From Terrisporobacter petrolearius (GTDB lineage Bacteria; Bacillota; Clostridia; Peptostreptococcales; Peptostreptococcaceae): DNA of 51,555 nucleotides. The DNA lies in the NCBI RefSeq assembly GCF_020748185.1, contig NZ_JAHZMO010000022.1, positions 1 through 51,555 on the forward strand, written 5' to 3'. Of this stretch, positions 36,879 to 45,654 are shown one piece after another (position 1 is the stretch's first letter; every line of letters starts with the position of its first letter). The position numbers were made by a program, and so were the translations under genes. The notes beneath the pieces are model-generated. The model made no database searches and was not told where the DNA came from. It saw only the letters and a program-made list of their open reading frames with translations.

Positions 36879-37694
36879 ATAAAGGAATATCTTGTTGTAA
36901 ATATTAATAATGAAAATACAGAAATACTGCTCATAAGAAAAAATAGAAATAAGTATAATGTATATAATCAATTAACATATGAAAAGGGTAGCAGTTGTTT
37001 AAATAATAAAATGAATAATATGTACGGAGATGAATTAGTTAAAATAATAAAGGAAAATATAAATTATAAGTTAAAAAATATATATTTCAATATACAAAAT
37101 GATGAAATTATAATTAGAAATATACCAAATATAAACTCTAAAAGACAAAAAGAAATTATTCAACTAATTAAATATGAAATAGGTGACCATATATCCTTAG
37201 ATTTACAAAATTATGTAATAAAATATAAAAAAATTATCAATACTAAGGGAAAGGGATCAATACAAGGAATATTATTTCCCAAGAAATATGTAGACATATG
37301 CAAATCTATAAGCGAAAAGCTAAATATTAAGAAAAAATATTTATATATTAATTTTGATATTTTACAAAAACTGATTGATATGAAAGTTATTAGTTTATTG
37401 CAAAGTGATTATGAAAAAATAACTATAATAGAAAATAGAAAAAAAGATATGGTTTTAAATACAGTTTGTAATAAAAAAATTATTGAATCTTATGTGGTAG
37501 ATAAATCCAATAGCCAGTGTTCTATTAATCAATTTTCCTGTGATAATACATACTATTATGGAATAAATGATGAATTTATAGAGAGTTTACAAATACAAAA
37601 ACTAGATCTGAAGAATAAATTAATTTTAAATAATAGTGAAGAAATTGTAGATATAACATTAGACAATTTATTAGCTTGGGGGATGATAGTATAA
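36879..37694 (+). CDS. pilM: PilM-like pilus assembly protein with apparent ATA start
   Basis: About 271 residues, a divergent PilM-type (actin-fold) cytoplasmic protein. Conventional start codons begin only at ATG 37011, but the frame is open and coding-like upstream: from 36879 it reads IKEYLVVNINNENTEILLIR, the typical first strands of PilM. A perfect GGAGG at 36867-36871 lies 7 nt before ATA 36879, so ATA is the likely initiator; no ATG, GTG or TTG lies between. The central part RQKEIIQLIKYEIGDHISLD (~87-106) fits PilM, whereas clear actin-type phosphate loops are not visible and the protein is shorter than the usual ~350. It should dock PilN and PilO at the membrane. pilN begins directly after its stop. 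Confidence 0.78.
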   Translation: MKEYLVVNINNENTEILLIRKNRNKYNVYNQLTYEKGSSCLNNKMNNMYGDELVKIIKENINYKLKNIYFNIQNDEIIIRNIPNINSKRQKEIIQLIKYEIGDHISLDLQNYVIKYKKIINTKGKGSIQGILFPKKYVDICKSISEKLNIKKKYLYINFDILQKLIDMKVISLLQSDYEKITIIENRKKDMVLNTVCNKKIIESYVVDKSNSQCSINQFSCDNTYYYGINDEFIESLQIQKLDLKNKLILNNSEEIVDITLDNLLAWGMIV

Positions 37695-38132
37695 ATGAAA
37701 AAGAATAAAAATATCAATTTTTTGAAAGAAGAAAAACAAGAAGAAAAAATTTTTAAGTGTACTGTAATAATATTAATATACTTATTAATTTTTCAAACTT
37801 ATACAAATATAAAAACAGTTAACAATTTAAAAGAAGAAATCAATAACACTAAATTAATGACTCAATCTAATGAAGTACTAAAATCGGAAAATAAAAAGAG
37901 TACATTAATAAAAGATACAAATAAAATATATGATTTGTTAGGCTTTTCAAATGTAGAGAAACTATCAGTTGAAAATAATAAAGTAAGTATAGAAGGTAAA
38001 TGTAAAAACTTAAAAAAATTAGATGAATTAAAATATATGGATAATATAAAAAATTTTTCTATAGCTAGTGTGGAAAATAAAAATAATAGATTATATTTTC
38101 ATGCAGTATACGAAATAGGAGGTTCTGAATAA
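37695..38132 (+). CDS. pilN: PilN-like pilus assembly protein
   Basis: A 145-residue bitopic membrane protein. A cytoplasmic N-terminus beginning MKKNKNINFLKEEKQ (the INFL motif is the PilM-binding hallmark of PilN) is followed by a transmembrane helix (~24-41, VIILIYLLIFQTY). A coiled-coil stretch (~44-70) and a small ferredoxin-like external domain follow. Identity rests on the INFL motif, size, topology and position rather than on strong residue conservation. The ATG touches the stop of the PilM-like gene, and GGGGGATGA inside that gene provides the ribosome site, implying coupled translation. Confidence 0.75.
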   Translation: MKKNKNINFLKEEKQEEKIFKCTVIILIYLLIFQTYTNIKTVNNLKEEINNTKLMTQSNEVLKSENKKSTLIKDTNKIYDLLGFSNVEKLSVENNKVSIEGKCKNLKKLDELKYMDNIKNFSIASVENKNNRLYFHAVYEIGGSE

Positions 38133-38134
38133 TT

Positions 38135-38593
38135 TTGAAGAATAAAAAAGAATTTAAAAAAATATGCATAGCAGTAATAACATTTACAGTAGTTAGCATT
38201 GTTGTTTCTTATCCTATGAACAATAAAATCAATGCTTTGGAACAGGAAAAAACTAAACTAACAGAAACTAAACCTCAATATAAAGGCGACTGTTATGATG
38301 AAACAATGGATTTAAATGATGATATAGTGATTAAGATAATTGGGAAAATGGATTCTAGTTTAGATATTAATTTTGTTAATAAATTTGATGAAACTGATGA
38401 AAATAATAAATCATATTCCTCAATTGAATTAAGTGTATCTGGAAATTTAGATAAAATTAAAGAAATAGAAAGTGTTTTAAATGATTTGAATCTAAATTAT
38501 AAAATAGAAAAGATGGATATAAAAAATGCTAAAGATGAAAAGGGAAATGAGAAGAATTATGTAGATTGTATGATGACGTTTAAAGTCATATAA
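38135..38593 (+). CDS. pilO: PilO-like pilus assembly protein
   Basis: A 152-residue bitopic membrane protein: basic N-terminus, a transmembrane helix (~9-27, ICIAVITFTVVSIVV), a short coiled coil (NKINALEQEKTKL) and a beta/alpha external domain with SYSSIELSVSGNLDKIKEIE at ~92-111, the ferredoxin-like pattern of PilO. It starts with TTG at 38135 after an AGGAGG 12 nt upstream, only 3 nt behind the previous gene. Short compared with typical PilO (~190-210). It forms the membrane-aligned PilN/PilO pair and ends the pil operon; no pilT retraction ATPase, pilQ or pilD follows. Confidence 0.72.
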   Translation: MKNKKEFKKICIAVITFTVVSIVVSYPMNNKINALEQEKTKLTETKPQYKGDCYDETMDLNDDIVIKIIGKMDSSLDINFVNKFDETDENNKSYSSIELSVSGNLDKIKEIESVLNDLNLNYKIEKMDIKNAKDEKGNEKNYVDCMMTFKVI

Positions 38594-38617
38594 AGTAATA
38601 TGACAAGGTAATAATTT

Positions 38618-38695
38618 ATGAATTGGAGTTTTATGAAAGTTTACAATGAAAATAGTAGTACGATTGTTAATAAATTTAAAAGGATAATAGACTAA
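38618..38695 (+). CDS. Possible 25-residue peptide
   Basis: ATG 38618 to TAA 38693 reads MNWSFMKVYNENSSTIVNKF then KRIID, with a weak AAGG 9 nt upstream. It could be the stump of a further pilus gene or chance. Apart from it the 264 bp between pilO and the SEC-C gene contain nothing I can support. Confidence 0.2.
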   Translation: MNWSFMKVYNENSSTIVNKFKRIID

Positions 38696-38857
38696 TTTCT
38701 AGAAAATTATTATTAAAGTATGGAAGTCTAAAAGATTATATGAAACTATAAAAAGCAAACTTATAATAATAATTAACAATATAAATGAATGATAAATTCT
38801 AATATAGGATCAAGTATATATTGCCGTGCTTAAAAATAGTAAAGGAGTGAAGATAAC

Positions 38858-39886
38858 TTGATAGGTAGAAATGAACTATGTCCTTGTGGTAGTGGTAAAA
38901 AGTATAAAAAATGTTGCTTACAAAAAAATCAGTTAGTAGAGTTTACAAGAAACAAAATATTATATGCAAAAGGTTTGTATAAAAATATGGAAAATAAAAT
39001 ATATGAATATTCTAAGACATCAAGTTTCTACAGTGATAGAGAAGAATGTGGGAAGAAATTTCATATTTCACAAGAAAGTAACTCTAAAATAGACAAGCTA
39101 TATAATACATATTTTATGTATGATTATAGAAACGATAAGGGAAATACTATAACTAAAATGTTTATAGACGATAATAAACTAACTTTAAATAAAAATCAAA
39201 GAAATTTATTATCGGCAATGCTTAAAGCTAATATAAGCATATTTAAAATTGAAAATATAGGAATTACAAAATCAATAATTAGAGACTATTTTAATGATAA
39301 TAAAATAGTGGTGGAAGATGTTGATGCTTTCAAAAACTTAAATGTTGACGAAAGTATAATTGTAAGAGTGGTAAATGTTCAAGGAATGAACATATTAGTT
39401 GATGAATGTATAAATGTATCAGATAAAAGCTTAAAGATTATACTTGATAATGTTAAGCAACTATACAAATCTAACAGCAAAAAAACAAAGAGTATAAAAG
39501 AATTTGTAACTTATAATAGTGAAATAATTTATAAGTTTGGACAACAAATACTATTAAATAATAAATCACATATTTCAAACTCATTAAGTACTCAAGTTAA
39601 AAATGATATAGTAAGCAAAGATAACAATAATTCAGATGTGAACATATATGATGCATTAAAACATAACATGGAAGAAAAATATCTGCAAAAAGGATTAGAT
39701 TTATGGAAAGAGTTTATTAAATCCAATAGATCTATAAAAGGTAGCGAAAATGGATGGGCTGCTGCAATAGAATATTATATTAAAAAGGATGCAGGAGAAA
39801 TTATAACTCAAGTACAAGTATCTGAAAAATATGAAATAAGTCCTCGTACCCTAGGTAAAAGATATAAAGAATTACGAGCATCATAA
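38858..39886 (+). CDS. SEC-C zinc-motif protein with C-terminal HTH
   Basis: A 342-residue protein with an N-terminal SEC-C motif, CPCGSGKKYKKCC (~8-20), the zinc-binding tail also found in SecA. A long helical middle region has no known family, and a C-terminal ~45-residue segment (GWAAAIEYYIKK...TQVQVSEKYEISPRTLGKRY) reads as a helix-turn-helix of the kind in TFIIB/cyclin-like or resolvase-type proteins. This SEC-C plus HTH pairing is, from memory, recurrent in clostridia but uncharacterised; nucleic-acid binding is inferred. The start is TTG (38858) with AAGGAG 10 nt upstream. Single-gene unit. Confidence 0.75.
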   Translation: MIGRNELCPCGSGKKYKKCCLQKNQLVEFTRNKILYAKGLYKNMENKIYEYSKTSSFYSDREECGKKFHISQESNSKIDKLYNTYFMYDYRNDKGNTITKMFIDDNKLTLNKNQRNLLSAMLKANISIFKIENIGITKSIIRDYFNDNKIVVEDVDAFKNLNVDESIIVRVVNVQGMNILVDECINVSDKSLKIILDNVKQLYKSNSKKTKSIKEFVTYNSEIIYKFGQQILLNNKSHISNSLSTQVKNDIVSKDNNNSDVNIYDALKHNMEEKYLQKGLDLWKEFIKSNRSIKGSENGWAAAIEYYIKKDAGEIITQVQVSEKYEISPRTLGKRYKELRAS

Positions 39887-39922
39887 AATTTATTACTATT
39901 AAAAATTAATTAGATTAATAAG

Positions 39923-39958
39923 AAAATACTATTAAATTTTATATTTAATAGTATTTTT
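39923..39958 (+). terminator. Rho-independent terminator
   Basis: AAAATACTATTAAAT / ATTTAATAGTATTTTT hairpin after the SEC-C gene. Confidence 0.88.
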
Positions 39959-40051
39959 GCGTTTAAAATATAAAAAGTTATAAAAAAAAGGTTTTAATAT
40001 ATTTAAAAGGTGATAAAATAATACATATATAATAGAGAAAGAGGTAAAAAT

Positions 40052-40429
40052 ATGAGTCTTAGTTTAGGAAATGGAATTGCAGTATCAACTAACTATATAA
40101 AATCAAATCCAGCAGTGCCTGTATATAATGGTGAGGAAAGTCCTAGCAACTTATATGCTGTAATTTATCATATAGAGATAGGATACAATGAAGGTAAAGA
40201 ACAAAAAGTAAAACAATACATAATAATTGACTATAAAGACTTTGATTTATCTTCAGAAAAGAAAGATGAATTATTAGACACAGCAAAGAAATACTGTGAA
40301 ATGAAAGGTATACCTGAGGGAGATCAATTAGAGATAACATTATTAGACAATGATGAAGCTGAAGATTTCTTAGAAAAGGTATTTAATAATATGAAGGTTA
40401 TAAGAGGTCTTATTACTAAAAGAGACTAA
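40052..40429 (+). CDS. Conserved-looking hypothetical protein, 125 residues
   Basis: I do not recognise this small acidic soluble protein. Predicted order is beta-strands around YAVIYHIEIGYNEGKEQKVK and QYIIIDYKDFDLS (residues ~36-68), a helix (~70-86, KKDELLDTAKKYCEMKG), another strand (QLEITLLDN) and a closing helix. It has no signal or membrane segment and one Cys. GAAAGAGG lies 8 nt before the ATG, and codon use matches the chromosome. It is a single-gene unit with a hairpin downstream. Confidence 0.7.
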   Translation: MSLSLGNGIAVSTNYIKSNPAVPVYNGEESPSNLYAVIYHIEIGYNEGKEQKVKQYIIIDYKDFDLSSEKKDELLDTAKKYCEMKGIPEGDQLEITLLDNDEAEDFLEKVFNNMKVIRGLITKRD

Positions 40430-40464
40430 GAGTATTTAATAGCTAAAAATAAATAATAGTTTTT

Positions 40465-40508
40465 AAAAATCAAAGGCATTGGAAACTCCTAGCTTTTGAT
40501 TTTTTTTG
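40465..40508 (+). terminator. Rho-independent terminator
   Basis: AAAATCAAA pairs with TTTGATTTT across an interrupted stem, followed by a T8 run. Confidence 0.75.
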
Positions 40509-40589
40509 AGTAATAACAGTAATATTATTATTTTAGTGGTAAACATAATAGGTAAGGGAAAACAAACAATTACAATTAAGGAGAAAAAA

Positions 40590-42191
40590 ATGTTAAGAGT
40601 ATCCAATATAAAAATTAGCATTAACGATGATAAATCGAAAATACTAAAGTTAGTACTGAAAAAATTAAAAATAAAAGAAAATGAGATAATTAAATATCAT
40701 ATTTTTAAAGAATCTATAGATGCACGAAAAAATGGAAAAATAGATTTTGTATACACTGTAGATGTAAAAGTTAAAAATGAAGAAAAATTATTAAAAAGAG
40801 GACTAAAAGATGTAGTTGAAGTAAAACAACATAGTTATTTAGATGTTAAACATGGAAGTAATAAAATAAATAATAGACCAGTTGTTGTGGGAAGTGGACC
40901 GGCAGGTTTATTTGCATCTTTACTTTTGGCACAAAGAGGATACAATCCACTATTGCTTGAAAGAGGATTAGATGTGGATGAAAGAACAAAAGATATTAAT
41001 AACTTCTGGAATAATAGAGTTTTTAAGAATAATTCAAATGTACAATTTGGAGAAGGTGGAGCTGGAACATTCTCGGATGGTAAGCTTACAACAAGAATAA
41101 AAGATATCAGGTGTAGAAAGGTTCTAGAAGAGCTTGTAAACTTTGGGTCGCCTGATGAAATATTATACTCTCATAAACCTCATGTGGGAACTGACATACT
41201 TAAAAATGTGGTAAAAAATATAAGAGAAGAAATAAAAAGATTAGGTGGAGAAGTAAGATTTAACACTAAAGTTACAGATATAGAAGTAGAAAATGATAGT
41301 ATAAAAGCTGTAATAATAAATAATAAAGAAAAAATAGAATGTGACCATGTAATTTTTGCTGTAGGTCATAGTGCAAGAGATTCTTATGAAATGTTATATA
41401 GCAAAGGTGTGAAAATAATCCAAAAACCATTTGCTATTGGGGCAAGAATAGAACATCCACAAGTATTAATTAATAAATCTCAATATAAAGAGTTTTACGA
41501 CCATCCAAGACTTGGAGCGGCGGATTATAGATTAATAGAGCATACATCTAATGGAAGGACTGCATATTCATTTTGTATGTGTCCAGGAGGGACTGTAATA
41601 GCCTCTGCATCAAATGAATTTGAAGTAGTAACAAATGGTATGAGTGAACATGCAAGAGATAAGGTAAATGCAAATAGTGCCTTCTTAGTTAATGTTACCC
41701 CAGAAGACTTTGGAAGTGCTCATCCTCTGGCAGGTATTGAATTCCAAAGGAAATATGAAAAACTTGCCTATGAATTAGGTGGAAACAACTATAATGCACC
41801 AATGCAGTTAGTAGGAGATTTTTTAAATGATAAGATAACAACAGATATAGGAAAGATTGAGCCTTCATACAAACCAGGTGTAACAGGTACTGATCTAAGA
41901 GAATGCCTACCAGAGTTTGTAGCATCAACTATGAAAGAAGCATTAGTATCTCTTGATAAAAAATTAAATGGATTTGCTACGTATGACGCAGTATTAACAG
42001 GAGTGGAAACGAGATCATCGGCACCAGTTAGAATTGTAAGAGATGAAGAAACATTACAATCAGTAAGTACTAAAAATTTATATCCTTGTGGCGAGGGTGC
42101 TGGTTACGCAGGAGGAATAGTTACAGCTGCTGTTGATGGTATAAAATGTGCAGAGAAAATAATTGGAAATTATTGCCCTATTGTTAAATAA
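40590..42191 (+). CDS. FAD-dependent dehydrogenase (COG2509-type)
   Basis: A 533-residue uncharacterised FAD-dependent oxidoreductase of the COG2509 group. An N-terminal ~85-residue alpha/beta domain (MLRVSNIKISIND) precedes the FAD-binding loop VVGSGPAGLFASLLLAQRG (~96-114). The FGEGGAGTFSDGKLTTR signature (~150-166), the second dinucleotide motif HVIFAVGHSARD and the closing YPCGEGAGYAGGIVTAAVDG (~497-516) follow. Substrate and partner are unknown. The open frame extends upstream to 40506, but AAGGAG at 40578-40583 fixes the ATG at 40590. Its stop region contains a 20-bp palindrome (42181-42200). Confidence 0.88.
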   Translation: MLRVSNIKISINDDKSKILKLVLKKLKIKENEIIKYHIFKESIDARKNGKIDFVYTVDVKVKNEEKLLKRGLKDVVEVKQHSYLDVKHGSNKINNRPVVVGSGPAGLFASLLLAQRGYNPLLLERGLDVDERTKDINNFWNNRVFKNNSNVQFGEGGAGTFSDGKLTTRIKDIRCRKVLEELVNFGSPDEILYSHKPHVGTDILKNVVKNIREEIKRLGGEVRFNTKVTDIEVENDSIKAVIINNKEKIECDHVIFAVGHSARDSYEMLYSKGVKIIQKPFAIGARIEHPQVLINKSQYKEFYDHPRLGAADYRLIEHTSNGRTAYSFCMCPGGTVIASASNEFEVVTNGMSEHARDKVNANSAFLVNVTPEDFGSAHPLAGIEFQRKYEKLAYELGGNNYNAPMQLVGDFLNDKITTDIGKIEPSYKPGVTGTDLRECLPEFVASTMKEALVSLDKKLNGFATYDAVLTGVETRSSAPVRIVRDEETLQSVSTKNLYPCGEGAGYAGGIVTAAVDGIKCAEKIIGNYCPIVK

Positions 42192-42238
42192 TTTTAACAA
42201 TAATGGGGAAATTGATAAAAAAAATTAACAAAGATTTA

Positions 42239-42247
42239 TGATATAAT
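42239..42247 (+). promoter_or_regulatory. Extended -10 promoter element before the Na/Pi gene
   Basis: TGATATAAT, an extended -10 without an obvious -35, about 100 nt before the start codon; the same nonamer lies before tig and pgi. Confidence 0.5.
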
Positions 42248-42349
42248 GTTTATGCATTAAATCATAAATACATAATAATAAAAAATTTTTTAAGATTAAA
42301 AGCAAAATATAATAATCAATGAACGAATGTAACTAAGGAGGAATAAAAT

Positions 42350-43972
42350 TTGGAAATAATCATAGGTATTATGGGTGGATTAGGACTATTCCTATTTGGA
42401 ATGAACCTTATGGGAGAAGCCCTAGAAAAAGCAGCTGGAAGTAAGCTTAAAAAAATCATAGAACTTCTAACTAGTAATATATTTATGGGAGTTCTTATTG
42501 GGACATTAGTAACAGCTGTAATTCAGTCATCAAGTGCCACTACGGTAATGGTAGTTGGTTTTGTTAATGCTGGTATAATGACATTGCCACAAGCAGTAGG
42601 AGTAATTATGGGTGCCAATATAGGTACAACAGTTACAGCCCAGTTAGTATCTATAGATATGAATGGCCTAGCTCCTGTAGCTTTAGGAATAGGTATTATT
42701 CTTTATTTATTCGGAGGCAAACCAAAAACTAAGCATATAGCAGAAGTTTTAATAGGATTTGGTATATTATTTACAGGTATGGACTTTATGAAAGAAGCAG
42801 TTCAACCATTATCAGAATACCAAGGATTTACAAACGCATTACTTACTTTTGGTAAATATCCAATCTTAGGGTTATTATTAGGATTTGGAATAACAGCAAT
42901 TATACAAAGTTCAAGCGCCTCAATGGGTATGTTAGTTGTTTTAGCATCACAGGGATTAATACCACTTAGCAGTGCACTACCAATGTTATATGGTCAAAAT
43001 ATAGGTACTTGTGTAACATCTTTATTATCAAGCATAGGTGCAAGTATAAGTGCAAAAAGAGCAGCTCTTATACATTTAATATTTAATATACTTGGAACTG
43101 TAATATTCTTAATATTCTTAAATAAATTAGTTGTTTCTGCAGTAACTTATATGGATCCAAACAATGTTGCCAGACAAATTGCCAACGTTCATACAATATT
43201 TAATATAGCATCAACTTTAATTTTATTACCATTCAATAAATTTATAATAAAATTAGCTACTAGATTAATACCAGATAACCACACTGAAGATGATGATGTA
43301 AGAATTGTTAAATTTATAGATGATAGAATAATTGAAACACCTTCAATAGCATTAGTAAATGTAGAAAAAGAAACATTAAGAATGGGTGAAAAGTCTAAGC
43401 AAAGTTTAAATTGTGCGATGAAGGGTGTACTGGAAAAATCAGAAAAAGATATATCTAGTACTTTAAGGAAAGAAAAAAGAATAAATGAATTACAAAAAAT
43501 GATACTAAATTATTTACTTAAATTATCAAAAGCTCCTTTAAATGAAGAATCAAGGGAAGTTATAGATTCATTGTTTAATACAGTTAATGATATAGAAAGA
43601 ATAGGAGATCACGCTGAAAATATAGCAGAATTAGCTCAAAATAGTATAACAAATGATGTTACATTTTCAGATCATGCAAGAAATGAATTAGACGATATGT
43701 ACAACAAAGTTTTATCAACATATACTTATGCATTAGAATCTATGAGAACGTCAGATGTTGATCTTGCTTGTAAAGTAATCAAAATGGAAGAACAAGTAAA
43801 TGTTATGGAAAAATCATGTAGAATAAATCATATGAGAAGATTAAATAATAATATGTGTAGTATTGACAATGGGATTATTTATTTAGAAGTAATAGCTAAC
43901 TTAGAAAGAGTTTCAGACCACGCTGTTAATATAGCTCAACAAGTTATAGCACAAAGTGTAAATGAAAAATAG
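42350..43972 (+). CDS. Na/Pi-cotransporter family protein with PhoU-like tail
   Basis: A 540-residue membrane protein of the NptA/YjbB Na+/phosphate cotransporter family. Two inverted membrane repeats carry the hallmark QSSSA motifs: IQSSSATTVMVVGFVNAG (~58-75) and IQSSSASMGMLVVLASQG (~182-199), each with a G(A/Q)NIGT sequence (MGANIGTTVTAQ, YGQNIGTCVTS). Residues ~335-538 form a cytoplasmic PhoU-like helical domain (NDIERIGDHAENIAEL, ANLERVSDHAVNIAQQ). It probably moves phosphate with sodium; the direction is not evident. The start is TTG at 42350, after a strong AAGGAGG. Monocistronic, with a terminator behind. Confidence 0.92.
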   Translation: MEIIIGIMGGLGLFLFGMNLMGEALEKAAGSKLKKIIELLTSNIFMGVLIGTLVTAVIQSSSATTVMVVGFVNAGIMTLPQAVGVIMGANIGTTVTAQLVSIDMNGLAPVALGIGIILYLFGGKPKTKHIAEVLIGFGILFTGMDFMKEAVQPLSEYQGFTNALLTFGKYPILGLLLGFGITAIIQSSSASMGMLVVLASQGLIPLSSALPMLYGQNIGTCVTSLLSSIGASISAKRAALIHLIFNILGTVIFLIFLNKLVVSAVTYMDPNNVARQIANVHTIFNIASTLILLPFNKFIIKLATRLIPDNHTEDDDVRIVKFIDDRIIETPSIALVNVEKETLRMGEKSKQSLNCAMKGVLEKSEKDISSTLRKEKRINELQKMILNYLLKLSKAPLNEESREVIDSLFNTVNDIERIGDHAENIAELAQNSITNDVTFSDHARNELDDMYNKVLSTYTYALESMRTSDVDLACKVIKMEEQVNVMEKSCRINHMRRLNNNMCSIDNGIIYLEVIANLERVSDHAVNIAQQVIAQSVNEK

Positions 43973-43981
43973 ATAACATAT

Positions 43982-44020
43982 AAAGCTTTAGAGATAATAT
44001 TTATTTCTAAAGCTTTTTAT
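43982..44020 (+). terminator. Rho-independent terminator
   Basis: AAAGCTTTAGA / TCTAAAGCTTT stem followed by a T run. Confidence 0.9.
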
Positions 44021-44109
44021 ATTTTTTAAAAAAATGTAAATATTAATCAATGTAATAAAAAAATAATATAAACTAAACAATTTTTTAACAAGAAGGCAAA
44101 TTAGTTTTA

Positions 44110-44118
44110 TGATATAAT
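44110..44118 (+). promoter_or_regulatory. Extended -10 promoter element before pgi
   Basis: TGATATAAT lies 38 nt before the pgi ATG; no convincing -35 at the usual distance. Confidence 0.5.
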
Positions 44119-44155
44119 TCTATGGTATAAATATTATAAAAAAGGGAGTACAATT

Positions 44156-45502
44156 ATGAACAAAATTAAATTTAATTACAGTAAAGCCTTAGATTTTTTT
44201 GCTAAGGAAGAAGTTGATACATTACAACCCTATGTTGATGTTGCCCATGAGATGCTTCATGAAAAAACTGGTCCAGGAAAGGATTTTTTAGGTTGGATAG
44301 ATCTTCCTAATAATTATGACAAAGAAGAGTTTGCAAGAATAAAAAAAGCAGCTCAAAAGATACAATCTGATTCAGATGTGCTAGTAGTAATAGGAATTGG
44401 TGGTTCATATTTAGGGTCTAGAGCTGCAATAGAATGCTTAGGTCACTCATTTAGAAATAGCTTAAGCAAAGAGGATAGAAAAGCTCCAGAAGTATATTTT
44501 GCAGGAAACAATATAAGTTCAACTTATTTAATGGACTTAATTGAAATAATAAAGGACAAAGATGTATCATTAAATGTTATATCTAAATCAGGAACTACTA
44601 CTGAACCAGCTATAGCTTTTAGGGTTTTAAAAGAGTTCCTAGAAAATAAATATGGTAAAGAAGAAGCATCAAAAAGAATATATGCAACTACAGATGCTAA
44701 AAAAGGCGCATTAAAACAAGTTTCTGATGAAGAGGGATATGAAACTTTTGTAATACCAGATGATGTTGGGGGAAGATTCTCTGTTTTAACAGCAGTTGGA
44801 CTATTACCAATAGCAGCAGCAGGATTTAATATAGATGAAATGATGCAAGGAGCTAATGATGCTCGTATAAAATATTCTAAATCTAACTTAGAAGAAAATG
44901 ATTGTTACCAATATGCAGCTGTAAGAAATATATTACATAGAAAAGGTAAAGACATAGAATTACTTGTAAACTATGAACCAAATTTACACTTTGTAAGTGA
45001 ATGGTGGAAACAATTATATGGAGAAAGTGAAGGGAAAGATCAAAAAGGTATATTCCCAGCTTCAGTAGACTTTTCAACTGATTTACACTCAATGGGACAA
45101 TATGTTCAAGATGGTAAGAGAATACTATTCGAAACAGTTCTAAATGTGGAAAAACCAAGAAAAGTAGTTGAATTAAAGTCAGAAGAAAAAGACTTAGATG
45201 GACTTAACTACTTAAGTGAAAAAACTATGGATTTTGTAAATGAAAAAGCATTCCAAGGAACTCTACTTGCTCATACTGATGGTCAAGTTCCAAACTTAAT
45301 AATAGATATACCAACATTAAACGAGTATAATTTTGGATATTTAGTATACTTCTTTGAAAAAGCTTGTGGAATAAGTGGATATTTATTAGGAGTAAATCCA
45401 TTTAATCAACCAGGCGTTGAAGCATACAAGAGAAACATGTTTGCTTTATTAGGTAAACCAGGATTTGAAAAAGAAAAAGAAGAATTAGAAAAAAGACTTT
45501 AG
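44156..45502 (+). CDS. pgi: Glucose-6-phosphate isomerase
   Basis: A 448-residue phosphoglucose isomerase interconverting glucose-6-phosphate and fructose-6-phosphate in glycolysis and gluconeogenesis. The SIS-fold motifs are [16 protein letters not shown] (~79-94) and [15 protein letters not shown] (~142-156). The catalytic Glu lies in the [12 protein letters not shown] region (~290), the His in [18 protein letters not shown], and the Lys in [16 protein letters not shown] near the end. The ~450-residue size is the usual Firmicutes form. AAAGGGAG is the ribosome site. It is a single-gene unit ending in a good terminator. Confidence 0.97.
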   Translation: MNKIKFNYSKALDFFAKEEVDTLQPYVDVAHEMLHEKTGPGKDFLGWIDLPNNYDKEEFARIKKAAQKIQSDSDVLVVIGIGGSYLGSRAAIECLGHSFRNSLSKEDRKAPEVYFAGNNISSTYLMDLIEIIKDKDVSLNVISKSGTTTEPAIAFRVLKEFLENKYGKEEASKRIYATTDAKKGALKQVSDEEGYETFVIPDDVGGRFSVLTAVGLLPIAAAGFNIDEMMQGANDARIKYSKSNLEENDCYQYAAVRNILHRKGKDIELLVNYEPNLHFVSEWWKQLYGESEGKDQKGIFPASVDFSTDLHSMGQYVQDGKRILFETVLNVEKPRKVVELKSEEKDLDGLNYLSEKTMDFVNEKAFQGTLLAHTDGQVPNLIIDIPTLNEYNFGYLVYFFEKACGISGYLLGVNPFNQPGVEAYKRNMFALLGKPGFEKEKEELEKRL

Positions 45503-45537
45503 AAATTAAGGTTTAATTAAGAATAAAATATTATAAT

Positions 45538-45588
45538 GAAATCATCATAAGAGATTTATATCGAATTTGATGATTTCTTTTTTTTAGA
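45538..45588 (+). terminator. Rho-independent terminator after pgi
   Basis: GAAATCATCA pairs with TGATGATTTC, followed by a T8 run. Confidence 0.88.
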
Positions 45589-45654
45589 AAAGATTATAAA
45601 ATTTAATAATATAAATAAAATAATAATAAGTTTATTTTGTTAGGAGGAGAAAAA

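Noticed and set aside
42181..42200. Perfect palindrome TTGTTAAATAATTTTAACAA resembling a Rex (NADH sensor) operator
   Set aside because: The half-sites fit TTGTTAA/TTAACAA but are 6 bp apart, whereas the Rex site as I know it has 4; it also overlaps the stop codon of the FAD-dependent dehydrogenase gene and is more simply a hairpin at a gene end.
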